Shown: piece by piece, positions 1 through 12,428 of the stretch
Position numbering within the stretch: position 1 is the stretch's first letter
Layout: each line of letters opens with the position of its first letter
Assembly: GCA_037074615.1 (NCBI GenBank)
Contig: CM073522.1
Location: forward strand, 24,674,962 to 24,738,961
Reading direction: 5' to 3'
Source: Leucaena leucocephala
Taxonomy: Eukaryota; Streptophyta; Magnoliopsida; Fabales; Fabaceae
DNA length: 64,000 bases
Translations under genes and position numbers: made by a program
Notes under the pieces: generated by a model
Seen by the model: only the letters and a program-made list of their open reading frames with translations
Database searches by the model: none
What the model was told of the DNA's origin: nothing

Positions 1-629
1 GTCTAACCTTAGCCAAATGACCAAAATACCCTTTACTCATTCTTCAGTTATTCTATAACATAAGGGCATTTTCGTCATTTTGCACATTTTTCCCGGACAC
101 CGGCCCCTCTTACCACTGAACTGGTATTATGGGCTTGGGCCTTCCCTGGTGTCACTACGGGCCTTAGACAACACTGTATGGCCTCTTGCCATTGTCCGAT
201 CATTTCTATTCGGACTGTCTTTCCTTTACCGATTATAACTGTAAATTCCCATCTTCAGGATTTTTTACAGAAAAATCGGGACCTCAAATCAAAATTCTGT
301 GACTCCTCATTCAATCCGGAATCCTTTCCTCTATCTCCCGGTATTTTCAGATATTTTATCCGGACCGGGCTGTTTTGGCCTGAAAAAGCACTCACGCGCC
401 CACTTTTCCAAAATGACCATTTTACCCCTGGTCATATTTCTAATTCTTTCATACACCTAGAGACCTCATATGCACATTTCACAGTTCAGTGAAATGATCA
501 GCATAATTTTCTCTATTTTTTGGCAAAATATGGTACTCATCGGCCACCAGTCCGATCTTTCCCATAATTACGATTATGCCCTTGAATTCTCCTTCTGGCA
601 TCTCTAGGCCTAAAAATTGGGGTGTTACA
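1..629 (-). mobile_element. LTR-Z: 5' portion of a Ty3/gypsy-type LTR, cut by the window edge
   Basis: This is the reverse complement of the first ~630 bp of the LTR of element B (15,539 onward), beginning at 629 with the same TGTAACACCCC terminus and running off the left edge. It abuts element A directly at 630, about 48 bp inside the 3' end of an A-type LTR, so it belongs to an element inserted into the 3' LTR of A. The first 5 bp of the target (630-634) are AGAAC; the matching TSD copy would be outside the window. The open frame at 178-492 on the plus strand is antisense LTR sequence with copies inside the LTRs of B; I do not call it a gene. Confidence 0.85.
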
Positions 630-3600
630 AGAACCACTTTCAAGGTCATTAAAGTCCAATTTCTCAATCTGGAGTTTTACTCTTATCGAGCACTGTTCAC
701 TGTGTAAATTCCAGATGAGTGACCTGACTTCAAAAAATCATAACTAATTCTAGAAAAATCGGAATGCAGTGGTTCAAATTTCTACATGAAGCTAACTCAA
801 TACTATTTCAAGGAAAAATAACTCGTTGACCATTCCTTGTCCAAGTCAATGTCAGTCAAAGTTACAACTTTACTGTTTATCCAGCATTTTTCTCCTGAAT
901 CTAGCATTTTGGTCCCAACTTTGATAATTTATATCTCCATGTGTAGACATCCAAATGAGACATTCTATATATCAAATCGAAGCTTGGTATGTCTACTATT
1001 TATCATAAACATATCATACATTTATTTAATCATTTACTATTTTTAATTATAGATCAAACATCACTATATCACCACGAGTTACCGTTAATGGTGGCAAATT
1101 CCAGCAAGCAACTTTACATACATATGCATACATCAATCACATGTCAAACAAACATGCCAAACAATACTTATCATTAAATAATAAATCTTTATACAACAGG
1201 GCATGAACAAAATCCTCGTATCTCTATTACATCTTTCCTGCCTGAAATCCGGCAGTATAACTACTATACTTCATCTGTAAAAATAACTGATCTTGTACTG
1301 ATTCGGTAATTCCCGTGAGAATTACCATTCTACGTAAGTACCCAGGAAAGACTGGATGAACCGACTAGGTCCACTCACTTCCAGACTCCTTAGACAGTAC
1401 CTACGTACACAGTACGTATCATCTCCTTATGTTCAGTCTGAAAATCGGCAGCATAACGGCGTCTTACAGCATTCTCAAAATTCACTTCGACATAACCTCT
1501 CTGTAATGGGTTATAAATAGGGGATGAGATTCGGGGGAATCTCAGTAGCAAACGGTACTAAACAATGCATGCATTAAAGTAAATACTTGTGCTTGCTTGT
1601 GAAAGTGTAAACATTGTGTAATGTGCATGCTTCCATGTAACATATGAAATACAATTGGCCAAGGTAATCATAGAAACAGGGCTTCAATCATATACACATA
1701 TGCACACAATTCAACAAAGTCATAGCACAATCAAGCATAACATTCAATACATACAAGTTTAGGGTAAGTTTACTACCTTATTGCTTTACTTCTTTCCACT
1801 TTAACTTTGCTTCTTCCTTCTTACTTTTCCTTGCTATGTGGCTTCCCTCTTTTGAGCACACCAAGCAATTCCTAACATCACATTACCATCCAACCATTAC
1901 AATCTAACTTCTCTTGAACACTAAGCTTACTTTAAGTAACATAACTTTCTTTAATCTTTACCAATTGACTTAGCCTTTGAATCAATTGATGTCTTGACCT
2001 TACCCTACACAATTTGGCCTTTTGAATCCATTTATGAACTCAAAACAACCAAATTCCAGCAACTATGCACTGTTCTGGACAGATTTGAAAAACATGCATA
2101 ATTCTTTCAAAAATTCTCATTTTGATTCCAATGCTTCCCATACTTGTTCCTCCACTTTTCCCCCACACAAAATCTCATTTTAAGACCATTGGAAGCATCA
2201 AAATCATGAAATTCAAATCACTGTTCATGCGAGTGAACAGTAACCGTGAGGAATTTTCAACATTATAACCTTTAAGTCCAATGGTTTCCAAGGTTCAAAA
2301 CCTTTCCAATCCTACACAAAATCATCATATAAACTCAATGGAAGCATTAAATCATTGAAATTCCATTTCCTTCTATCATGAACAGTGCATGAACAGTGCA
2401 AACCGAAATGTTCTTCCATGGTAAAGTCAAGAACATCAACTTAATCCAACAACCAAGCATGTAACTAACTTGTTTAAGCTTGTCTTAACTATCTATGACT
2501 TAAAACTCATATTCCTTTCACATATACACAAAAATTCCAGCAGAATTTCCCCAAGATTTAAGCCTAAAAAATCACTTAAACTCAAGCACAAACCATAAGA
2601 ACAAAAGGTAGAAGTAAGGAGACAACTTACCTTACTTGCTCCTTCAAGACCCTTGCTTTCTTCCACTTTCTTTCTCTAGAACTCACTTCTCTTTCTAAAG
2701 GAGCTCTTGGCTGTGAAGAATGAATGGAAAGGGGGGGTATTTATAGCAAAAGTCATGTGCCATTTGAAGGCCAAGATCACTTTGGAAACTATTTGATCTA
2801 ATGGTTAAAGGTTTGATCTTGGAATGTCTTTTCACTTTTCACTCAAGACCTTACCACCATGACATCACTAGCATGGCCTCCCTTGGTACACCTAACCCTT
2901 CCTCTTTTTGGGTGCCATTCTTGTGTCATTGTGGGTCCCACCATGTGCAACACCTAATTCTTACTTTATTCTCTTTTTCTTTCTTTTCAAAAATCCATAA
3001 ATTATTTATTATTTGGACTTGGGCTCCAAGATAACTTTTGGGCCTTATTGGGCTGTCCTAGGACGAAATGTTAGGCCTCTTTTAGGTCCAATAGCTAACT
3101 GGCCCAAATCCCAATGTACTTTCCTCACACCGATATCCGTAAATTATCCTGATCTTAGAATAAATGCTAAACACCTCCTTTAATTGTTCTAACATTTTTA
3201 GAAATTCATTATAATATAAAATGAATTCTCTACAAAGTTTCATAATTTTATGAGACCCAGAAGTCCTGTTAAAAATTACATATGTTTCCTTTAACCCTTT
3301 ATCGGTATCATTTTTCACCGTAAATTCCATAATTAATTCTACAGGACTCCTTTTTAACTTATGTCAACTCCATAAATTCTCATATTAATTATAATAATTT
3401 ACTATCAAATTTCCTCTGATATCCATCCATTGTGTGAAATGACCAAAATGCCCTCCATTTACTTCTAGTTTCTTAAGGCTTCACAGTGGCATTTTTGTAA
3501 TTTTGCACTTTGGCTCTTAGACTTTCTTCCTCTTCCAATTAATCATTTTCTTTACATAAATATGACCACATCTTTTCCTAAACATCTCATATATTTTATT

Positions 3601-3643
3601 CAATCTGTACATACAACTTAGTACAGAAATTAGGGATGTTACA
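630..3643 (-). repeat. 3' LTR of element A (chimeric 3' end, interrupted by LTR-Z)
   Basis: The LTR starts (minus strand) with TGTAACATCCC at 3,643, just after the polypurine tract. A TATA box in antisense (TATTTATA) is at 2,738-2,745. The 1,290-3,643 part matches the 5' LTR at 8,868-11,221. The 630-1,290 part instead matches the U5-side end of the element B LTRs, so the two LTRs of one element differ beyond about position 1,290. The last ~48 bp are cut off by LTR-Z. Confidence 0.8.
2738..2745 (-). promoter_or_regulatory. TATA box of the A 3' LTR
   Basis: TATAAATA on the minus strand followed by a C run. The same TATAAATA plus C-rich arrangement appears in every long gypsy LTR of the window: 10,316-10,323, 17,797-17,804, 26,008-26,015, 30,461-30,468, 43,865-43,872, 49,759-49,766, 53,779-53,786 and 59,870-59,877. 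This supports it as the LTR core promoter. Confidence 0.7.
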
Positions 3644-3682
3644 TTTCTCTCCCCCTTAAAATAAATTTCGTCCTCGAAATTT
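3644..3682 (-). other. Polypurine tract and conserved FEDE-like palindrome of element A
   Basis: Minus-strand purine run (AAGGGGGAG) directly upstream of the 3' LTR. It is preceded by AAATTTCGAGGACGAAATTT, the near-palindrome common before the PPT of plant chromovirus-type gypsy elements. Element B has the same block at 23,711-23,749. Confidence 0.8.
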
Positions 3683-5110
3683 ACTTAGTACCTTAGTCAA
3701 CAATCTTAAATATACATCCTCTTTAAATCTATTTCTGCTTTATGACTAAGAATTGGGGTATCCATCTCTTACCTTTTATCTTATTATCTAGCGGAGTACT
3801 TTCAATATCCGCTTCATGTCCTTGCTGTCATTACTCTTTTTGTATCAGTCAACTTAATTGGAGTTTATTTCTACTTCATCACGGCACTTGATCTTGTGCT
3901 ATGCATCCATTTGCTTATGGACAACTCCTTGTACTAGACTTGAGAGTAGTGTCCATTTCTTTCATATTAAACTCTCTCGAATATTATTGTATTCGGGAGT
4001 TTCCCTCACTCACTCATCATACTTTCTAACACTTATCCCTTATTACTTCTCTTAGCATCTCGTAGAATTCTTTAACATCCGCAAAGCTTCATCCTCTTTT
4101 CGTATAGAAACTCTTATAACTCTATTTTTGCTCTTATCATCTTTAATGATTCAACATCATACAGAGAGAGGACTTATGCAGTTATTCTTTTCTTTACTTT
4201 ACTGCTAAGTAGGAGCATATACTCTAACATGCATAATGCCTGGCCAATATCTTGTAGGACTGTATACTTGCTCCTAAATGCAAAGCTCTAACATTCTCTT
4301 ATGACTTTATCAGCCTCTCAGGAGAGTATTGCTCTTTTGCTTATCGTTCTCCTGAACAAAGTCATAATTTAAATCTTTCATTTCAAATCCACTCTTATTT
4401 GGACTTGGCAAAAGGGTTTTAATCCTTTAATGTTCATAACCTTTCTAACTTTTCATAACTTTGTTTATCATTCATCATATATATGCCAAACTTCTATGGC
4501 ATTTACACTCTTTCATATCTTACCCCTTAACATCTTGGTGTAACTCCAGGGTCTATCTTACTTTAACTTTTCACTTTTCTTACCTTGTCCATCTATACCA
4601 ACTTCTATGACAACTGGACCCTTTTTCATTACTCTTTCTTATACTACTCTTGCCTTAACATCTTTCTGGACGAAGGCTACCTTACTCTTCTAAGCCTTAG
4701 CATTCTCTATCTCATATAACTACTGGGTTCTATCTTTACTTTAGACCTTCTTCTCTAGGTTTCTTTAGCCTTTTAATCTTTTTATCCTCATCTGGAGGAT
4801 TTATCTGCTCATACTTTTCTGTTCTCAAAACATATGGGGTTCTCTTCTTTGTTCCTCAGGCATACTTCTATAAAACTTTTGAATATCAACACTCAGACTT
4901 TAATTTGGACTCCGTCTTTGTTTAAAGAAAACTAAGTTCAGTCTGTATAATATAGGCTATATGAGGAAAATCATTATAAATACTTTTTCTGGATGAGTTT
5001 ATCAACTAGTGAAGCTTCCTTACCTTAACTTCGTCTTTGGCATTCATCTTCCCAAAGAGATACTATATTGTACTCATATCTCATGGCTCATTACTTTCCT
5101 TAGGCTAGGT

Positions 5111-5250
5111 CTAACTGCGACCTCGGGATCTAACTGCGATCAACCATCAGCCTTTTCAGAATCTAACTGCAACTCTGGAATTGTTAGGATCTAACTACGA
5201 CCCTGGAGCCATGCTAGGATCTAACTGTGACCCTCCAGAATCTAACTGCG
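5111..5250 (-). repeat. CTAACTGCGA interspersed array (element A copy)
   Basis: Six copies of CTAACTGCGA or one-base variants start at 5,111, 5,130, 5,163, 5,191, 5,221 and 5,242 (spacings 19, 33, 28, 30, 21). Read on the minus strand these are the same spacings, in the same order, as the array in element B (21, 30, 28, 33, 19), so the array predates the split of A and B. Two more copies lie at 5,521-5,560. Confidence 0.8.
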
Positions 5251-6639
5251 ATTCTGTATATCTCCCGAAGATCTTAAACCAACAGACTAAGTTATAGGGT
5301 TCACCGCTTCTACTTGTTGATAACTCAATAAAAATTTAGAAATATTATGTTCAGTAGCCCATATTATTGCCCAAGACTTTACTTATTTCCTCTCTTACTC
5401 AGGAGTTCCTTCTCATCTTTCTCTTACTGTGGCTTACCATGCCTTGTGCAATCATGGTTTAACCACCTGCCATTACATTCCGCTGCTATGGCCTCATCAT
5501 AACTTCTCATGTAAATTTGTGCTCTAACTGCGAGCCATTTGAACTATGCTCTAACTGCGAGAAGACTGCATCAGATCCAACTCTTATCTGAAGAGTGATA
5601 TGTACTCATCTAAATCCAGTCTCTATCTCAGAGTCATCTGTTTTAAATCTAACTCTTTCTGTGTACCATTCCTTTCAATAGCAATGGCTCTTAGTACTGC
5701 ATTCACAAGCCTATAGAAAAACCTGAATCACCCCAATCATAAATCATATCAGAATATCATATCATAACTTATCGTCCCATAAACTGAGACTATCTATCAT
5801 CCTCAATACATTCCTTATTGCATATCATATGGTATGGGAGCAACATAATTTTCTCATAATTTCCTCACCATATATACTCTACCCTGCATATACTGCGAAA
5901 TAGGAGTATTCATCATGGCATACTCTAACATGCATGTCATTATATGACAACTGCAAGGAGATGCAACTATTCATCATCATAATTTGCTCAACCATCCATC
6001 AAACGTTGTAATAAACTAAGTAAGCCTCAAAACATATTTCATTAATCATATTGCCTATCATATCTTGATCATTCATCCTAAAACATCTATCGATTTCACT
6101 TAGGCTGCCATGCTACCCTCTTATCAGGGTATAGACTTGACCCTTTTATCGAATAGGGGAGTTACTTTATCTTTAAAATTGTGGCTATCTTTCCTTGTCT
6201 AGGCATTATACATTTCTATTTCTAATCTTGTATACATCTACCGCTCTATTGAACTTCTATGACTACCCGAGAAATCCTTTGTAACATGAAATCCAATCCA
6301 TAAATTAACTCTTTAATTATTCAACTCTCTCTGTTCATATATATGAACTTGGCTAAACATTCATCAAAAGGGTTTCTCTTTCTCTATTTAACCTTTAGCC
6401 TCACGCTCATCTCTATTTAACTGAGAGGAATACTTTTCATAAACTTTACTCAAGGAATACTTCTCAGGTGAGCGGACTAGTCTTCATTTCTCTGGAGTAA
6501 CATTGGTGTCTTTCTACTATCTCTTAACTCTTTTCGCGCGTATACCTCAGTCTTAGTCTACTCTTGACCGGACTATGGTTCCTTCCTGGTCTTTTTCTTG
6601 ATCCTGACCAACTTAGATCATATAAATCTCATTCATCAT

Positions 6640-6975
6640 TTAGCACCATTACTTGTGTTCTCTAACAGCCCAGCACCCTTCCACATAGATATTGTCCGCT
6701 TTCCCCTTAGGCACCCAAAATGCGTCCTCTGGGTATCAGAGTACACAGCGGAAGATATTATCCCGACATGAGGCCACTGCCCCTTAGGCCAGGTTTTGTT
6801 CCCCAGCACTGCCTGCCTACCCACTCGTGCCTGCCTACCCCTTCGGGGCGCTTGGTGACGAGAGGCGCTTGGTGAGTACTGGAAATGCGTCCTTGAGGGA
6901 GAGGTATCTACACCCTTATAAGGCATGCTTCGTTCACCTCCCCAACCGATGTGGGACTAATATCCTGTTTCAGGA
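6640..6975 (-). mobile_element. TRIM-like solo LTR inserted in element A (tentative)
   Basis: Read on the minus strand it opens near TTAGTCCCACATCGGTTGG, continues through a TTATAAGGGTGTAGATACC block and CGGACAATATCT, and ends near GGGCTGTTAGAGAAC. I recognise this order of blocks from short terminal-repeat elements (TRIM-type LTRs) common in many plants. Element B lacks it: at 21,220-21,240 B runs straight through ATGAATGAGATCC, where A has the insertion next to ATCTCATTCATC. The open frame at 6,636-6,926 lies inside this repeat and is probably spurious. Exact ends and TSD were not resolved. Confidence 0.5.
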
Positions 6976-8760
6976 ACTTTGACTTTCGAGAACTTGAAGC
7001 CATATGTTAAGCTCATTTCTTGCGCAAGCCTTATCCTAACTTTTGATTCTTTTATTCATCAAAGATTAACTGAACCAAATCTTTCCAAATGTAGATCTAC
7101 TCTTGATAGTCACATAGAGGATCTACTTCTAAACATCATCTTAGACTAGCATGTATCTCTATTTCTCATACTGTTCCGCTTGCCTACATCATGTGCTAAA
7201 CCTTTAACTGATAAACTTCAATGAGGCTGTCATCTTCATTCATCATCAGGTCCCTGCGTATCTTCATCGTGACCTGAGTATGAACTAGGCGCAACGCATC
7301 CATAAACTTTAGTTGTGACCATTTGCCAAAAGCTCACTTAGCTTTACATGCTATGTAGGGTATATGGCAATATCTGTCTTATGGCCATCTCATATCATGC
7401 TACTAACATGAAAACTTAATCCAGGTCAATGCCCTCTATCACATCCCTATTTATCATCCTTGCTACGGTATTAAAGAACTGCAGCTAAACTGACTGCTCT
7501 TGATTTATACTACCTTCCATCCCTTAACCTAAACTAAGTAGTTCACTTCCCATAGCCTTTCTTGAGACTAGTATAGTCACATTGTCTATCTTTCATAAAG
7601 AAGGCTGGGGTGGATTAGGGCTAGAAATATCCCTTTAATCTTTATCTATACCCTCGTATATTCCTGGACTGGGATAATAGGAAGGGATATCACAGATTGT
7701 AACTGGTTCTTAGGCTACTCATATCAAACTTATCCTCAAACTCTAGTAAAGGAGGAATAATATCTGGCCTACCTATAATTCAGTATCAGTTTTCAGCTTC
7801 CTCAACCGTAATCTATCCTCTTATTGAAGGAAGATAGCTTACATCAGGGTTAGAGAGCACTCTATCAAACTCATCCTGTACATAATTACTAGACCCATCA
7901 TTATCTAGTGCAACATTATCTGGTGCATACACAACATCTGACTGAATTTCTCATAATCTCCAGACTATAAATTTGAGTCTATAAAAATATGCATGGGGTA
8001 CCTTACTATAAACCTTCCTGATTGATTCCCTTATGCTGTTATCTGAACTCTTTTCACTACCTGAAGAGTCAAAGTCTAGGTGTACCTCATCTTTATATAT
8101 CATTACAGGTTGGGGGTCTCACTGATTAGCTGATGTTTCAAGCTTAACTTTATGAATCCCCATGTCTACTACTCCAACATTTACCCTGTGTTTTGCGACC
8201 AAAAGTCTTCTCTCATCGTGACTTATGACTTAACTTGTCGTAACTTGGACATCTAGCATGCTCACTATAGTATCTGGTCACAACACGATACCTCAAGCTA
8301 CTCTTACAGCTTCCTTAGTCGTGAACTGATCAGCTTCTATCTCTATCCATAGAGGAAACTGCTTCTTAAACATTATTCTGCTTAGTCCAGCCACATTATT
8401 TTAATAAACAAGAGACCTCGGCTGTATCGGCTGACTAAGATTAGCCGATCGTAATCATATCCTTCGTAAGACTATAAAGCTTAGGGTACAGTCTCATTCG
8501 TCTAGTGTCACTGTCTTCTATCTAAACCTTTCTAAGCAGTGAACACCATCCCTATATCATAATCTAGGGAAAGAACCACTCAAACTTCTCATTTGTTTAA
8601 GGGATCAGTCTCACTAAACTAGAACATCACTGAGCCAGAACCTTCTGTTCTGTGCCAGAATCTTATCCTCTGAGCCAGAACCCTTTGTTCTGTGCTAACT
8701 TTATTCTGTACTAACGCCAGAAATCATCTGTTCAGAGCATTTCCTAAGCCAGAATCCTTT

Positions 8761-8772
8761 GCTCTGATACCA
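8761..8772 (-). other. Primer binding site of element A
   Basis: TGGTATCAGAGC on the minus strand, complementary to the 3' end of initiator methionine tRNA, three bases from the 5' LTR end at 8,776. The neighbouring internal bases 8,630-8,760 carry repeated AGAAC/GTTCT motifs as in element B. Confidence 0.9.
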
Positions 8773-8775
8773 AAA

Positions 8776-11221
8776 TGAAACATCCTCCTTTAAATATCTC
8801 AGAGTACACTTACAAAAGTAATCTTAACTTTATTATATCTCTCTTTCCCAAAAATCTTGATAGAAGATAACTGTACTGATTCGGTAAGTCCCGTGAGAAT
8901 TACCATTCTACGTAAGTACCCAGGAAAGACTGGATGAACCGACTAGGTCCACTCACTTCCAGACTCCTTAGACAGTACCTACGTACACAGTACGTATCAT
9001 CTCCTTATGTTCAGTCTGAAAATCGGCAGCATAACGGCGTCTTACAGCATTTTCAAAATTCACTTCGACATAACCTCTCTGTAATGGGTTATAAATAGGG
9101 GATGAGATTCGGGGGAATCTCAGTAGCAAACGGTACTAAACAATGCATGCATTAAAGTAAATACTTGTGCTTGCTTGTGAAAGTGTAAACATTGTGTAAT
9201 GTGCATGCTTCCATGTAACATATGAAATACAATTGGCCAAGGTAATCATAGAAACAGAGCTTCAATCATATACACATATGCACACAATTCAACAAAGTCA
9301 TAGCACAATCAAGCATAACATTCAATACATACAAGTTTAGGGTAAGTTTACTACCTTATTGCTTTACTTCTTTCCACTTTAACTTTGCTTCTTCCTTCTT
9401 ACTTTTCCTTGCTATGTGGCTTCCCTCTTTTGAGCACACCAAGCAATTCCTAACATCACATTACCATCCAACCATTACAATCTAACTTCTCTTGAACACT
9501 AAGCTTACTTTAAGTAACATAACTTCCTTTAATCTTTACCAATTGACTTAGCCTTTGAATCAATTGATGTCTTGACCTTACCCTACACAATTTGGCCTTT
9601 TGAATCCATTTATGAACTCAAAACAACCAAATTCCAGCAACTATGCACTGTTCTGGACAGATTTGAAAAATATGCATAATTCTTTCAAAAATTCTCATTT
9701 TGATTCCAATGCTTCCCATACTTGTTCCTCCACTTTTCCCCCACACAAAATCTCATTTTAAGACCATTGGAAGCATCAAAATCATGAAATTCAAATCACT
9801 GTTCATGCGAGTGAACAGTAACCGTGAGGAATTTTCAACATTATAACCTTTAATTCCAATGGTTTCCAAGGTTCAAAACCTTTCCAATCCTACACAAAAT
9901 CATCATATAAACTCAATGGAAGCATTAAATCATTGAAATTCCATTTCCTTCTATCATGAACAGTGCATGAACAGTGCAAACCGAAATGTTCTTCCATGGT
10001 AAAGTCAAGAACATCAACTTAATCCAACAACCAAGCATGTAACTAACTTGTTTAAGCTTGTCTTAACTATCTATGACTTAAAACTCATATTCCTTTCACA
10101 TATACACAAAAATTCCAGCAGCATTTCCCCAAGATTTAAGCCTAAAAAATCACTTAAACTCAAGCACAAACCATAAGAACAAAAGGTAGAAGTAAGGAGA
10201 CAACTTACCTTACTTGCTCCTTCAAGACCCTTGCTTTCTTCCACTTTCTTTCTCTAGAACTCACTTCTCTTTCTAAAGGAGCTCTTGGCTGTGAAGAATG
10301 AATGGAAAGGGGGGGTATTTATAGCAAAAGTCATGTGCCATTTGAAGGCCAAGATCACTTTGGAAACTATTTGATCTAATGGTTAAAGGTTTGATCTTGG
10401 AATGTCTTTTCACTTTTCACTCAAGACCTTACCACCATGACATCACTAGCATGGCCTCCCTTGGTACACCTAACCCTTCCTCTTTTTGGGTGCCATTCTT
10501 GTGTCCTTGTGGGTCCCACCATGTGCAACACCTAATTCTTACTTTATTCTCTTTTTCTTTCTTTTCAAAAATCCATAAATTATTTATTATTTGGACTTGG
10601 GCTCCAAGATAACTTTTGGGCCTTATTGGGCTGTCCTAGGACGAAATGTTAGGCCTCTTTTAGGTCCAATAGCTAACTGGCCCAAATCCCAATGTACTTT
10701 CCTCATACCGATATCCGTAAATTATCCTGATCTTAGAATAAATGCTAAACACCTCCTTTAATTGTTCTAACATTTTTAGAAATTCATTCTAATATAAAAT
10801 GAATTCTCTACAAAGTTTCATAATTTTATGAGACCCAGAAGTCCTGTTAAAAATTACATATGTTTCCTTTAACCCTTTATCGGTGTCATTTTTCACCGTA
10901 AATTCCATAATTAATTCTACAGGACTCCTTTTTAACTTCTGTCAACTCCATAAATTCTCATATTAATTATAATAATTTACTATCAAATTTCCTCTGATAT
11001 CTATCCATTGTGTGAAATGACCAAAATGCCCTCCATTTACTTCTAGTTTCTTAAGGCTTCACAGTGGCATTTTTGTAATTTTGCACTTTGGCTCTTAGAC
11101 TTTCTTCCTCTTCCAATTAATCATTTTCTTTACATAAATATGGCCACATCTTTTCCTAAACATCTCATATATTTTATTCAATCTGTACATACAACTTAGT
11201 ACAGAAATTAGGGATGTTACA
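8776..11221 (-). repeat. 5' LTR of element A (2,446 bp)
   Basis: Bounded on the minus strand by TGTAACATCCC (11,221) and TGTTTCA (8,776). TATAAATA is at 10,316-10,323 and the GAGATTC/GAATCTC hairpin begins at 9,104. Its last ~92 bp (8,776-8,868) resemble the end of the solo LTR at 58,955-62,064 and not the end of its partner 3' LTR. Confidence 0.85.
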
Positions 11222-12428
11222 CTCTGACCCTGATCAACTATCCAGATATCCTTTCTTGACTGTCTGACCTTAGTCAAATGACCGACTCCTTTTATCATAA
11301 GGGTATTTTCGTCATTTTACCCCTTTTCGGCATATTTCTGGACACCGACTCCTTTTATCAGATAAACTGATATACTGAGTCTAGGCATCCCTTTGGGTCA
11401 TAACAGGCATCTGACCGATGTCATCTGAGCCCATTCTGTCTCAATTTGAATACCGATAAATTTCCCAATCGGATCCCCGGAGGTCACATACTCCCGTCTC
11501 AATTCTCTAATTTGTGAACAACTTTTTCTGTAGACCTCCTGTCGGTATTCTGTCAGTCCCCTGACATACGCCTCATCAGGGCGCATCCTCCTATAAATTC
11601 TTACCCACATCTGAGGTCTAGGATATCCGGTAGAAATTTTTTATACTTTTGGACTATCAGATAAATTTCGCTTATCTGGAGTCCTGATAAAATTCCTGTA
11701 TTAAGCCAGATTTTCGAGCATCATCCGCTCTATCTATTGGTAAAATTCGGGACTGAAATGTTTCCGGGCAGTTCCAAGCCACTTTCGGCTGAACTTTCCA
11801 TAATTACCATTTTGCCCCTGGAAACTTTTCCTTTTTACAATCAGGTCCCTTAACTTCCAATAATTCTTTCATACTTATAGAGACCTCGTATGCACATTTC
11901 ACAGTCCAGTGAAATGATCAGCATAATTTTCTCTATTTTTTGACAAAATATGGTACTCATCGGTTACCAGCCTGATCTTTCCCATAATTACGATTATGCC
12001 CCTGAATTCTCTTTCTGGCATCTTTACTCCTCTTCTTATCTTAAGTTCTAGAAATTCTCTTTCAACAACTCATTCCATGAACTCTTCGGGAGTCATTGTT
12101 AATTGAAAGGCTCGACAACCCGCCCATATCAGGTTATCTTACTCAGGAGCCAGCCCATATCTAGCTACCTACAGGATTCCTAGGCTTAAGACTTAGGATA
12201 TTCCTTACATTCCTCTTTTTGAACCTAGGTGAACTGTCCCTATTTTGTAGGTCAAAGATTTAACTTATCTTTAAATCCTGAGGAACTTAGCTCATCCCTC
12301 GGATTCCTACAAAATATAGGTAAGTGATCTGCCCATATCAGATTACTACCCTAGGACTATGGGTTTAGCAGCCTGCCCATATCAAACTACCTCTCAATTC
12401 TCCTAGACCCAAATATCGGGATGTTACA
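11222..12428 (-). mobile_element. LTR-Y: 5' portion of a gypsy-type LTR split by element A
   Basis: Starts on the minus strand with TGTAACATCCC at 12,428 and is broken at 11,222 by element A. It is close to the LTRs at 48,506 and 52,690-55,640, sharing the 12,120-12,420 block with repeated GCCCATATC phrases. It lies in LTR-X, with target bases ACATC at 12,429-12,433. The rest of Y is expected to the left of A, outside the window. The frames at 11,095-11,298 and 11,398-11,610 are LTR sequence. Confidence 0.8.

Larger units (their letters stand above)
3683..8760 (-). repeat. Internal region of element A (non-coding, decayed)
   Basis: About 5.1 kb between PPT and PBS with no long open frame in the element sense and no RT, RNase H, integrase or protease motif that I can recognise. 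It is collinear in stretches with the inside of element B: the TAACTGCGA array at 5,111-5,250 matches the array at 22,350-22,497 in B, and the regions after the PBS both carry TTCTGG/AGAAC repeats. It also holds a short series of GTCGCGAC-like motifs (7,266, 7,288, 7,312; 8,192, 8,215, 8,237, 8,277). The TRIM-like insertion at ~6,640-6,975 is described separately. Confidence 0.7.
630..11221 (-). mobile_element. Element A: minus-strand Ty3/gypsy-type non-autonomous (LARD-like) retrotransposon
   Basis: Reading leftward it has a 5' LTR (11,221-8,776), a PBS at 8,761-8,772, a ~5.1-kb internal region with no recognisable pol, a polypurine tract at 3,644-3,660 and a 3' LTR from 3,643 down to 630. 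Its 5' LTR terminus interrupts LTR-Y at 11,221/11,222 (target bases CTCTG). The internal region parallels that of element B but is antisense to the window, and contains a TRIM-like insertion near 6,640-6,975 missing from B. Where the two LTRs align (1,290-3,643 and 8,868-11,221, both 2,354 bp) I counted about 14 differences by eye, so A is older than B. The 3' ends of its two LTRs are unlike each other, which suggests later recombination. Confidence 0.85.

Noticed and set aside
178..492. 104-residue open frame seen three times (also 15,675-15,989 and 23,886-24,200)
   Set aside because: It lies antisense inside LTRs of one family; the copies are conserved because the LTRs are recent duplicates. 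No known protein motif.
2801..3034. 77-residue frame repeated at 10,379-10,612
   Set aside because: Both are the same place in the two LTRs of element A; near-identity reflects LTR duplication, not protein selection.
6636..6926. 96-residue frame with higher GC content than its surroundings
   Set aside because: It falls inside the TRIM-like repeat; the higher GC comes from that repeat.
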